Shown: positions 49,341-60,402 of the stretch, piece after piece | How the letters are laid out: each line of letters starts with the position of its first letter | Position numbering within the stretch: the first letter of the stretch is position 1 | Assembly (NCBI GenBank): GCA_020152595.1 | Contig: JAIGNY010004072.1 | Span: 3,066,501 to 3,130,500, forward strand | Direction: 5' to 3' | Source: Chiridota heheva | Lineage: Eukaryota; Echinodermata; Holothuroidea; Apodida; Chiridotidae | Length of the DNA stretch: 64,000 bases | Position numbers and translations under genes: made by a program | The notes under the pieces: generated by a model | Seen by the model: the letters and a program-made list of their open reading frames with translations, nothing else | Told to the model about the DNA's origin: nothing | Databases searched by the model: none

Positions 49341-49353
49341 TTCCATTCTTTTA

Positions 49354-50649
49354 ATCATTCTTTGGTTTTCAAATCTGTGTACTTAAGGTCAGTGAAATAT
49401 TAATATCATTGAAACGTTAAAATGGTCATAAAATGCAGAGCACCTAAATCCTGTGGATAATATATTCCAAAGCTCACCATCATATCAGAAATGATATAAA
49501 AGTCTTCACCAAAGCAAGTCCAAAGCTTACAATTCTGTCTTTCTATACAAGTTTGTAGCTTTTCTTCATCCACATCTGCAGTCCTCCCATGTGTAGATGG
49601 AATTACAAGTGATATTACTCATATTCAATATTGCATACTAATCAAGGTTACATCCAACAGAGACATAAAACCATCTTAAAAAAAATTGACTTTCGTGGAT
49701 CAATACAAACAAACTAGGTCAGTGATATGCCTGAAACGTACAGTAGTCCAAAAAATCATAAATTAAATTGATGCAAGAACGTCAGAAAGTTTTGTTTGTT
49801 GTTCAAAACCTGAGCTAAAAGCATTATTCACATCAGTGCTATGATGTCATAGGTCTTTACTATCTAGTTAATTGTAGCTTTTCCCTTGAGATATGCTCTT
49901 AATAAAGGTGTTTAAAGTACTTATGCTCCACAAGTGGTTATGTAGATAAAAGCATTATTACATCTCAAACTGATAACTCAATTTGAAACCACAAAGTCTC
50001 TATAAAAGCTCTCCAGTGAACTGCAAAAAATTCATTCAAATATTCAATCTTTGATAATGGACTTTTAAGGATACATATGGGAAGATTTAGCTCAATAAAC
50101 CATACTCACTCATACTATCAATTCAATTCTTATAAAGTTTAAATCTTTAGATGTTGCGAGTCTTTAGTTTGTTTGTTTGATGAGGGCTTAACGGCACAAC
50201 GACAACGAGGGTCAAATTGTGCATGAGAGGTCGGATCATTCTAGAGGTAGGAAGGAAAGGAAACAGGGAGAGAATGAGAGAAATTCAAGAACAAAAAATC
50301 AGAAAGCTGTGATCGGGAGAGGAGGTGCATGGGTGAAACAAAAACAAAGTAGAGAGGGGCTGGAAGAGGAGAATTAAATATGGTTGTAGAGGGAAGCATG
50401 ATGAAGGAAGATGTTGCAAATAGCATCTGAAGACTTACTGATTGGCTAAATCACAGTTAAAAAATCTCGGCTAATATTTATATAGGATGTTCCAGAAGTA
50501 GCTGGTGCAATAACAAATTGCTTTCAAAAGAAGCTTTTGATATCTGTCATCACTCAATATTGTGAACTTTAAGAACTCTGAAGTAAAATGATCAACATAC
50601 TGTACTTGGCAGAGATTAAAAAAAATATATAATTAAATAAGGACGACAT
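49354..50649. other. Non-coding spacer, no gene seen
   Basis: AT-rich; a purine-rich patch at 50230-50410 gives a Ser/Phe/Leu open frame on the minus strand that looks compositional. Confidence 0.45.
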
Positions 50650-51014
50650 CAGTAAAACAGACTTAGTATATAAATGCATTCCATAATACTTTACTTCAGT
50701 AAAACAGAATTAGCTCACGAATGCATTCCATTATACTTTACTTCAGTAAAACAGACCTAGCTCATGAATGCATTCCATCATACTTTACTTCAGCAAAACA
50801 GAACTAGCTCATGAATGCATTCCATCATACTTTATTTCAGTAAAGAGAATTAGCTCAATGTATTCCATCATACTCACTTCAGAAAAAACAGAGCTAGCTC
50901 ATGAATGCATTCCATGATACTTTACTTCAGTAAAACAGAATTAGCTCATGAATGCATTCCATTATACTTTACTTCAGTAAAACAGAATTAGCTCATGAAT
51001 GCATTCCATTATAC
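50650..51014 (+). repeat. 47-bp tandem repeat, about eight units
   Basis: Unit 'tactttacttcagtaaaaca' + 'gaattagctcatgaatgcat' + 'tccatta', with small deletions in some units near 50840-50880. Two more units occur at 53164-53226, after the second copy of the adjoining ~390-bp duplication. Confidence 0.93.
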
Positions 51015-51019
51015 ATTCA

Positions 51020-51405
51020 AGAAGCTACTTTTGTATTACAAATTATTCCACATTTATAAATCAGCAATGCTGGAAATTCTATCAGTTGCTTCTTCAATAT
51101 CTACTCTTTAAATTGTAATTAACATTTTAGAATTATAAGGACATTTTTATTGATGCCCCCAGTGTCCCCCTCCCCTACCTCACTATAATAATTGTCCTCC
51201 CCTCCCCCTCCCCTTCCCCATTCAATGTTGGCCATTGTTAGTTTTTCCGGGAAATGACCTTAAGAAAGAAAGAAACTCAACATTAAGAAGGGGGAGGGGG
51301 GTAAAGGGTTACAATTCTCGGAAAAAAATATTAAAGAAACATAACACTATAACATATGAAGTTCTCAAAAAGCTGAATTGTTCCAATAGTTTTGTTCAAG
51401 ATTGT
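51020..51405 (+). repeat. ~390-bp duplicated segment, copy 1
   Basis: Matches 52763-53164 along its length: 'gaagctacttttgtatta', 'atcagcaatgctggaaat', 'cctcccctccccctcccctt' and 'ttgttcaagattgt'. Copies differ by substitutions and small indels. Confidence 0.92.
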
Positions 51406-52268
51406 CTAAGGAAAAAATGTCAATATTTTGCTTAGATAGCTTGCATTATTTCTCCATAGCAGATGTGTTTTGAGTGTCTAAAGAAAAATTAGTGATATAA
51501 ATTTCAAAGACAATAATTTATATGATGAATAAGAATAGACTTAGGGGATTGGAATTAATAAATAGGTCAATAGAAACTATCTTATATTTTTGAAGGTTGC
51601 AAATACCTGAGAATTCATGTGCTTTTTAAGGGATTGAATGAAGAAATTTACATGATGATAAAAGATGTGGTTAATCTAAGCATATGTATCAAAACTATTC
51701 AACAAATGAAAATCAAGGAAATAAAAGAGAATGTCGACCCTCATGTAATCAACAGGATTTTAACCCATGTTCCAATGATTTGAAACTTATCCTATTATCC
51801 ACTATCCCACCACAACGCTTGCAACATTGGATTGAAAAAATGCCATCCATTCTTGAAATAAAATAGTAGGAAGAATGGTAGAGTTGTGAATTATGTGAAA
51901 TCTTTATACAAATCAACACAAGTATACAAAGTCGTTTATTCAATTTATCTCTTAATCTCTTTGCAACTTTCAATATCATCATACAATTCCTCTTTACCAA
52001 TTGCATAATACACAGATATTGGTAAATATATGCGTGCTGAAATGATCTACCATTGTTTTTTCTAAAGTTTGAATCTTCATTACAATTTTTACTGACTTTT
52101 AAGGTAGACCGTGGAGCTGTTTCATATTAAGATAATATACAAAAACGATCCCCTATCCTACTTCAATGAATTTAACAATCTTCCTCCCCTTCCCCCCCCC
52201 CCCTTCCTTTCTTCTCCTAACACTGTCTGACCAATTTGATGCGGAAATGACAGATTTTGGGCATAAAA
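51406..52268. other. Spacer between duplicates, no gene seen
   Basis: AT-rich; C-rich run near 52190-52203. No coding text recognised. Confidence 0.45.
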
Positions 52269-52345
52269 TGTGATGCTTTTCATGAACCTACTTTTCTATT
52301 GTATATTATTCCACATTAGAAATCACCAATGCTGGAAATCCCACT
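52269..52345 (+). repeat. Partial third copy of the duplicated segment
   Basis: 'gtgatgcttttcatgaacct' and 'aatcaccaatgctggaaat' correspond to 52749-52820. The match then breaks into a GC-richer stretch to 52490. Confidence 0.7.
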
Positions 52346-52762
52346 ACAGGGTTCCCCTTGAACCCTACTGGCCTATGGCCTCCAAAGCATGGGCTGCTCG
52401 TTCTCCAAACAGGCTAAATACTTACTTACTGTAGCTCGCAATGGCCCCCAACGCACCACAGCACAGGGCCCCCACCAAACTTACATCACCAATTAAATAT
52501 ACATAAATCATCAAAACTGTCTTTTTTGTAGGTCGTTTCAATCCTCTTTTAACAACTTTAGTAGCTTGATATAATTTTTCAGACATTGTCATATTTTTCA
52601 AGTGGATCGACCAATTAATAGATTTTCAGCATAAATTTTCAATTTGTATTTTGCTTTTTACAAAATAAGCGTAAATTTTCTTCAAGAATATTATGTGATT
52701 TTCTCAGACAATCTTGGACAAAATTTGTTGAAACACTTAAGTAAAAATATGTGATGTTTTTC

Positions 52763-53164
52763 ATGAAGCTACTTTTGTATTATAAATTATTCCACATCTA
52801 TAAATCAGCAATGCTGGAAATTTGCTCTGTTGCTTCTCAATCCCTACTCTTTCAATTGTAATTAAAATTTTAGAATTAAAAAGACATTTTGATAATTTCA
52901 ATGATGCCGCCAGTGTCCCCCTTCCCTACCTCACTAAAATAATTATCCTCCCCTCCCCCTCCCCTTCCCCATTCAATGTTGGCCATTGTTAGTGTTTTTC
53001 CTGGAAATGACATTAAGAAATAAATAAATTCAACATTGAAAAGGTAGGGGGGAGGGAGGGGGTAGGGGTTACAATTCTCAGAAAAAATATTAAAGAAACA
53101 TAACACTTTAGCATATGATGTTCTCAAAAAGCTGAAGTGTTCCAATAGTTTTGTTCAAGATTGT
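52763..53164 (+). repeat. ~390-bp duplicated segment, copy 2
   Basis: Starts 1743 bp after copy 1. It ends at 'ttgttcaagattgt' and runs directly into two 47-bp units, so here the order of segment and minisatellite is reversed compared with copy 1. The G-rich patch near 53041-53066 is longer than in copy 1. Confidence 0.92.
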
Positions 53165-53226
53165 AGCTCATGAATGCATTCCATCATACTTTACTTCAGT
53201 AAAACAGAACTAGCTCATGAATGCAT
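53165..53226 (+). repeat. Detached 47-bp repeat units
   Basis: 'agctcatgaatgcattccat' + 'catactttacttcagtaaaa' is the same unit as at 50650-51014, 2.1 kb away. Confidence 0.88.
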
Positions 53227-54139
53227 ACCAGGATAATTTGTTTTCAAAATACAGCTGGCTGTGGAATGAGGACTACTCTGTAACCAATCTAAATACCTTC
53301 CATCAAATCTTGGTTTCATATGACTTGAGGCTAATCTAACCTTAATGCATCATCAGGATTTTAAATGATATGAAATACTACTTTACTTTTTGTACTTCTT
53401 TGCTCTTTGTAGATGCAGTTCAAAGAATTCGTCGTAATTTTGAATATATTTGAGCATTAATAGCAAATGCAAGAAACACTGCTGTGATTCCTCAAGCCAG
53501 GAATATTTCCTCCTTCCCCCAAATCCAATTTTAAGTGTGAATGTAAATATCAAGTACAGAATTTTACAAAATTTGTGTAAACTTTCTATTTGAACATGTT
53601 GTGCCTTAATTGAAGTGTTTGTAAGAAGAATGGCAAATTCTTTGTTCCATTGACAAATTTTCAATCAAGGAACATTCCTCAAGGTTTGGGGTATCAAATT
53701 TATGTTTTTAAACATTTCATTAATTTTGTGGGCTGATAGATGGAAATAAGTTTGCAATCAAATGTTAACATGAATTTTCATTAAATTTTGTGTTATTTAA
53801 AAAGATGGTATAAAAGTATGGTAAGATGGGTGCTAATTGTTTTCATTTTCGGTTTTGGTTTTCAAAATCTTCCAAATTTTGGAAAACAAATCACACTCAC
53901 TCACTCCCCATGTTATTCCTAAATACAATCTCCCTAGTTTTACACTTTTACTTCATTAATTTATTCTTGCACAAATGCTGTGCTACGTTTTGATTAGTTA
54001 GTTTTTTTCTAGCTTCTACAACAAAAAATAAGGTGAAAAATTTGGAGTTTAAAAAGTAAAAAGAGGTAGAACTTCTAATAGAGATTCCTGCATACAGAAT
54101 GAGGATGATTACCTGTTTCCTAATCCAGGTGTAACAAGT
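53227..54139. other. Non-coding spacer, no gene seen
   Basis: AT-rich; the minus-strand open frame 53383-53664 has no start context or family features that I recognise. Confidence 0.4.
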
Positions 54140-54414
54140 AAATTTACCCCCCTAAGCGTAGTGGGGATATTTACGAGAGTTATACTTACCTTCCACCCTA
54201 TTAATATGCAATCTCGTCACATGACCTGATTCTAATGCACTTCTAACCGACCTTGAAAACGTAGTTACAGCCCAGCCCTGACCTCCATAACACCTCTACT
54301 AATCCTCACTTAACATTCCACAGAGGCCTGAACGAGAGGGAAGGCGGGCAGGGATGCATGGAAGGTAAGTATAACTCTCGTAATTATCCCCGGTACGCTT
54401 AGCGGGGTAAATTT
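54140..54414. mobile_element. MITE with ~55-bp terminal inverted repeats
   Basis: Left 54140-54194 and right 54360-54414 are reverse complements with few mismatches ('taaatttacccc', 'gataattacgagagttatac', 'ttaccttcca'). Each end has a small hairpin (CCCC..CTAAGCG..GGGG). Its interior 54184-54312 is also a diverged reverse complement of 59700-59832, the right end of the large GC-rich block next to it. Confidence 0.8.
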
Positions 54415-56567
54415 AATTATAGTTATACCTTACCTTCCATGCTATAAATATGCAATAAGATTGCAACTGAGGATCGGAAGGGAGTTCAGGTCAAAGATCA
54501 ATTTTCTAAAGGCTGGTACCCAAAACTCGTACTAGATTTATCCTACTTAAGGGAATAGATTCCTTATCCTCTTAAGGACGAAAGCCCTCTAAGTGGGAAG
54601 TACTAAAAAATAGTAAACCACTTCTAGTTACAGTCAAACCGAACAAGGCACTATCCGTAAACAGTAATTGAGACAAACGTAGCATGAACCTCAGTTAAAA
54701 ACTTGGAAAACATGCCAACCGGAAGAGCGTATGGACACGATATAAACATTATAGTAGTGTTTACAATAACATCACAAAACTCACCGAGTTCGTCCATGAG
54801 ACGGAACAGGCTAGTAAAGCCCAATTGGAAACAAACCGTGTGCTAGCTAAAACAAATTAAAGAACCGGGGAAAAATTCTTTAGCGCATAACTGCATAAGA
54901 GCAAAAGTTAGCAGAGTAACATGGACTTAGTAAAGTAAGTCAGGCAAAAACAAGGGAAAAGACCACGGTATGCGTTTCACCGAGCGGCAGCACGGGAAAT
55001 CCCAAGAAAGGGGCCATGCCTCGAACCAGAGTGTATACCCCAGCCGTTCCATGAACAGTGCCAACTACTTTAAGAAATTGCGAGGAAAATGTCTTGCGAC
55101 ATAGTACGATGAGATCTCTGTGTATCTTCCCAGTTATCGTGAATCAATGACCGTCAACCCAACTGGAAAACCTCGGTGGATGGCTGCAAGCTATCCTAGA
55201 GCCAGTGACTGAACCGAGTCTGAGATGGGGAGGGGGTGGTGAACAACTCCTCAGAAAAACCTTGCTATGCCAAAGATCGGCGGACAAAGGCCACACAGTC
55301 AAACGAAGTGCTCTGGGACTGTGGTGCAATTTACCGGAGCCCAGGAAAGAGACATAAGTCGTCCCTGACCAGAGGCTCTTTAGGAAAAATGCCTGGCATA
55401 CTGCCTGTGAAATAGGCCAAGTACCTGCCTAAGTTCCTGTAATTGGCTGTCACATGAAATGTGCCCCCTACCTCGACCAAGACGCATCTGTCAGCACTGA
55501 CGGTGAAAGTCTAAGGGGTGGAAACTTCGTTCCTCACAACAGGTAGGAGCGTCTGCACCACCACCAAACGGGGGTGGCCACCGACTAAAAGTGTAAAGCG
55601 GAGGTACTGAGGCGTCCTGGAATAGACAGTTGAAGGTCTAGCAAAAGGGGGCGTAGGTTCCTCGCGTGACATTTGCACATAAAAACTACGTCCACCCGAC
55701 TGGCAAAGTGGGCTATGAGACTCAGCCAGTCTCTTGCCAGAGGTGTACGCTGTGAGAGGAGGAAAGTGCTAACACCTTCATTGCTAATACTCTCTCCTTT
55801 GTCCAGGATGGTTGAGGTCTATAGTGAGACCATCTTCAGCCCCAGGGTAGACTTCAATGATCGACATCCTCTCCATGACTCGCCAAGTCTGGGGGTGTCA
55901 AAAGTACGCATTGGTCGCTAAGGGCCGGTGGTTTATGGGAGGTAACAGCCTCTCCTCCATGGCCTGTGTGATCCAAGACAGAAGTCTGGATATAAAGAAG
56001 TCCATGAAGGAAGGAAACATCCTCCTATAGATTAAACTATAATTCTTCCCATTAGAGCTTCTTGCTTCTTTCTCTGTCCCTACTCCGGGACCTGCTCCGT
56101 TGTGGAGAGGACTGGGGGAGAGAAATGCCGAACGTCGGCGAAATGCCCAGGGTGAAGTGCTGTTGAGCGGAAAGAGTCTTTCAGGCTGATAGCAGTGATA
56201 ACTTAGTTCTAACTTAGGCTTAACGTACGTTGTACACTTTACGGGTCGTTAACTCTGTAAAAACTCGTACAAGAGCAGAGCTTTAAAGCCCAGGTGATCG
56301 AGAAGCAACATGGCAGATAAGACTGCTGGCTCTGAGCAAAGTTTGTTTAAACTTTACTGAACTAAACCAATGAGTAAAATCTAGCTCGTCAAAAAGACTT
56401 GCATGGTTGAAAAAGTACAGACAACACCATGTTGTGGGTCTGACTGGTACCCTAAACTCTGGTTAGTGAATTAAAAGGCAGGCCGTTAAAATAAGTCGTA
56501 TACAAAAATAGGCTGCTAATCCTGTAAGGCTTTGTAGCTGCAAGACGGTTTTGAGTCATAAGACCGC

Positions 56568-56595
56568 GGAGCCGTAAGCCGTTGGCTACGGCTCC
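56568..56595. repeat. Near-perfect hairpin inside the GC-rich block
   Basis: 'ggagccgtaagcc', GTT loop, 'ggctacggctcc': 12 of 13 bases pair, one bulged. A compact, stable stem if transcribed. Confidence 0.8.
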
Positions 56596-57119
56596 GAAGC
56601 GGTGTTAAAACGTGCACCGTAAGCAATACGGGCCATTATGCAGAACAGGTTCTAGCAACCAAGATGGTTGTGACCTGCCTCGAAAACCGCTAAGTCAAGG
56701 TGTCAGAAGACTGAAGCAGTTGCGGAACTGCGTAGCTCTAGGCTACTCCTATCAACAGCGAAACTTGTATGAAGTTGATTGGAAAAGGTGTTAACGTACA
56801 GCATATTGTTACAACCTTGGAACTGCGGAGCCTATGGCTATGGATGTGGGGAAAACTAATACCGTATGTCTGTACAGGTAGTTAACTAACAGGCCGTGAA
56901 GCCCCAAGTGGTGTTCAACTGCTTTGAAGGTGTTAAATTATAATATGACCTATATAGGCGTTGTTTTTAATAGCTACCCTGATCGTGAGAATGTCTATCA
57001 AACAGCCACCTATGTCAAGAAAAGTATCTTTAGTGGGGTTAATTTTAACAGGGGGATTAACGTACTACGTCAACTGTACGAGTCATTAACCCAACCACTG
57101 AGGTAGAAATCACGAAAGA

Positions 57120-57700
57120 GTTGACGCCCTGCGTATACTACACGGGCGTTAATTCCGTTGAACACCATTCACCATGGAGCTGAGAAGCTCGTAACTACGT
57201 GGGGGGAATATCGCCGTACTCAGTGCGCATCCCCATTAAGTACTATAGAGCCATCATAGATCTACAAAGGCGTCAACGTGCAGAGTATGTTCTACTAGCC
57301 ATCCGCCCAGTGTTCACAACGGAGCAATGAAGCTAGTGGCTACGCGAGGGAGACTACCGCTGTACTGGTACATGTCCCTAGCGTACTAGCTATCAGTACA
57401 AAAGAACCGCCTAGCGTTAACGTACTACACCTGTTACATGAGTCATTACCTCAGTATACTTCTATTCACCACAGGGCCACTGAGTAAGTGGCTACACGTG
57501 AGGGAGTAAAGTCGTACTCAGTACGCATTCCTGTTGGAATAGCTAAAAACATACTGGAGCCGTATGGAATACGGTGGAGTTCACATGCTACGTAAGCTAT
57601 ACGAGCCGTTAACTCTTGTTTGTTTCACTACTGAGCTACGAAGGGGGAGTGAAGGGGGGGGGTCGTACTCAGTATGTGTCCCAATAAGAATAACGGCCGC
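57120..57700 (+). repeat. Degenerate ~150-190-bp tandem repeats in the GC-rich block
   Basis: A recurring pattern 'ttcaccac.g.gc..tgag', 'gtggctac', then 'cgccgtactcagtgcgcat' / 'gtcgtactcagtacgcat' / 'gtcgtactcagtatgtgt' occurs near 57210, 57512 and 57662, with a weaker form near 57366. 'gcgttaacgtactac' words lie between. Highly diverged, so old. Confidence 0.6.
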
Positions 57701-58139
57701 GGAACTCTGTAGCTCCTGGCTACCGGTTGCTTACCACGCAGCTGCGCCGCTGGTGTTTGCCGTTAAGTCCGTTTGTATCTATTCACCACAGAGCAGGTGT
57801 GGGTGACTGCCGTAAAACGCTGTACACGTCGCGGTAAGACTGACAACCGCGGAACCCGTAATCCGGGTTTACCATACCTTTTACGTTATCCCGTGTAGGT
57901 CCTTTGGGAGCCGTAACGGCCCATTCACCAGAGGAGCAGTGTAAGATAAGGCTCCGATAGCGTAAGGGCCCGTACAGGACCGCACAACGGAGCCGTAAGG
58001 GCCTGTAGAGTGCATGTAGCTATGGAACTGTATGGACTTGTAAAGCCGTGGCCCGGACTCATTTCTTTAAGCCATAGGGACCGGTACGGGGCCGTTCAGA
58101 GGGCCTGTAAAGCGGTGGTACTCCCGGGGCTACCGTACG

Positions 58140-59090
58140 TTGTACGTAAAACTGTGCCAATATCTTTATAGTTTGAGCGAAACGTCATGTTCAACGCGAA
58201 AATTATATCCAGGGTAGTTCGGACGGTCGTGGAACTAAGTAACACAGAGAAAATAGCTCTCGTGATGCTATGCCTCTCGTGGAGATGGTTTTCTTACCAC
58301 ACGACCACCAAGCTTCATAACCTAAAGAAGAGTTTACACGTGACGCATCACGGGGAATCTTGAGTGTGTAACGCACCAACACCCGTGAACCTGTCCTCCG
58401 TGTCCATGATGCTGGTGGAATTTTTTGCGGAACCGTGACGTTTAACGCGGAAAATCTTACTAAGGTAGCTCACACGGTCGTGGAACTGCTTAGCTGATGG
58501 CTACCGTAACAAGAAGAAAATAGTTCTCGTGATACTATACTCCTTGTGAAGATTGTTACTTATCACCTGACCATGTAGCTTCATAGCTAGTGGGTCTATT
58601 TCCGAGTTTGTCGTACGTTGAACGTAATCCCGCTAAAAAACTATGGAGCCATACGGACCTATTCGCCAGAGTCATATGAAACCCGACGGAGCAGCCCAAT
58701 GACCCGTACAGAGCCGTATCACGGGCCCGTTTGGGCCATGAAAACAAGCCGTGGGGCCGTACGGAACCAATCACCGGAGTCGTACAGACCCATATGGACC
58801 CATGAAAGTAATCCAATGACTCTACAATGAGCCGTAAAATTACTTGTAACTTACTTATTACCTCTTAGGTGCTGCCTCTTGTGGGCCTACCGGTCCCTTC
58901 TTGGAACCGTGGTCCACAGTGGAGTACACGTTTTTTTTTCCTTTGGGATATCACTGGAGCGTAACTAAAAGAAGCGTTTACACGCAATGCATTGCAGGAA
59001 ATCTTGGGTGCGTAGCGCACTGACACTCGGGGACCTGTCCTCCGTGTCCATGATACTGGTGAAAAATATTGCAGAACCTAATTATATGCA
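58140..59090 (+). repeat. Degenerate ~250-bp repeats in the GC-rich block
   Basis: 'cacacggtcgtggaactg' (58470) matches 'cggacggtcgtggaacta' (58219), with 'tagttctcgtgatactat' / 'tagctctcgtgatgctat' about 55 bases later. Separately 'aacctgtcctccgtgtccatgat' (in part) at 58387 recurs at 59031 as 'gacctgtcctccgtgtcc', preceded in both by 'gaatcttg' / 'aaatcttg' and 'aacgca' / 'agcgca'. The units are rearranged relative to each other. Confidence 0.7.
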
Positions 59091-59929
59091 AGAGAAACGA
59101 ACACACGACATGTACTGGTAATGTTAATAAAACAGGCTCTCCTGTAACAACTGTAGCTCCTTGGAGCTGAATGAAGCCGACTCTATGGAAACCCTGTGGT
59201 GATGTCGACCCAATACGCATGCGGCAACATCAAAAGAAGAAATTGGCCTAATGCATACGAGAACCTGTACTGAAGATATCCTAACATATTAATACAATGC
59301 ATAGTATAACTCTAGGCTCTCCTCATGGAAGGGCTGGCAGAGGGTGAAAAACACTTAAACCCAGGGGCAAAAGGTCCACTAAACAGGCACACTGGTTGCT
59401 CTAGGGACTAAAAATACCCACCTTGAGAGTGGGACTCTCTCGAACTAGCCACCTGTTTTGTACGGATGTAAGCAAAAACATTTTATCCTAATTAAGTGTA
59501 GGCTTAATGGGAAAGTCCTGCGAGTTCGATTGAAGAATTTCCGGTCCCATGGCTACCTTGTCTTACCTCAGAAGACTTGAAAAGGATGGCAGAAACTGGC
59601 CAAACAGCATAAAAACCTGCCTGGTAGAAGCAATAAAGGAGAACATTTTCAGAAAAGGTTAAAAATTCAGTTCCAGCAATGTTGTGATAACAAAAAAGAG
59701 TGAGGGTTAGTAGAGGTATTATGGAGGTCAGGGCTGGGCTGGTAAGTACATTTTTAAGGTCGCTTAGAAGTGCGTTAGAATCAGGTCATGTGACCTGATT
59801 GCATATTTATAGCATGGAAGGTAAGGTATAACTAGAAGTAAATACTGTCTTTACATGAGGGGTTAATGAACATCATCAACATGTTGATTTATCATTAACC
59901 AGAACCAAAATGTTTTGTGTTTCCAATGC

Positions 59930-60402
59930 TGATTGATTTTGTATGAAGTGTTACGTCATTACATATCATGAAATATTTGACATGACATGAATCGTTCTTG
60001 AGATAATGTGCTTACAAGCTCTTTTCAGCAAAACCATATTAAGCCCCACCTACTACGCATATTAATAAAATTCAACGTTTTTATACAATGAACACATACA
60101 CACTAGATAACAACAAAATTATACTGAATATGAAACAATTTAGACATGCGATTGTCAAAATAAGAGCATTTCAAGAATATTTATATTAGGCCCCGCCTAT
60201 TAATTAATATGCATGATATCACCACCCAAAAAATAGGGCACATCTACAGACCATGGGCTATCTTTGTACCACATATGACATGAATCCAGTGTATCGTTCT
60301 TGAGATATCATGCTTACAAGCTTGCTGTCACAGACACACATACATCCATACATACACCCATACACATGCCAGCATGACTGCATAAGGTTCCAGAACCAAA
60401 AA
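59930..60402 (+). repeat. Dispersed repeat family 1, copy C
   Basis: Uninterrupted counterpart of 1-857. It contains 'gacatgaatccagtgtatcg', 'cttgagatatcatgcttac', a short CATA tract and 'catgactgcataaggttcc'. An additional partial unit at 59975-60060 ('catgacatgaatcgttcttg', 'aagccccacctactacgca') shows that the family itself is built of about 250-bp tandem halves. Confidence 0.7.

Larger units (their letters stand above)
54420..59834. mobile_element. 5.4-kb GC-richer block with 37-bp perfect inverted ends
   Basis: The first 37 bases (from 'tagttataccttacc' at 54420) are the exact reverse complement of the last 37 (ending 'ggtaaggtataacta' at 59834). The interior is visibly richer in G+C and CpG than the AT-rich flanks, and is built largely of degenerate repeats (see 57120-57700 and 58140-59090) and short GCCGTA/TACGGC words. 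No transposase, integrase or RT was recognised and no open frame exceeds about 90 codons. It resembles a large non-autonomous DNA transposon or foldback element. Boundary duplications are not clear. Confidence 0.6.

Noticed and set aside
55144..57806. Several 60-90-codon frames in the GC-rich block
   Set aside because: Higher G+C alone reduces stop frequency. Frames are short, unlinked by convincing splice sites and overlap degenerate repeats.
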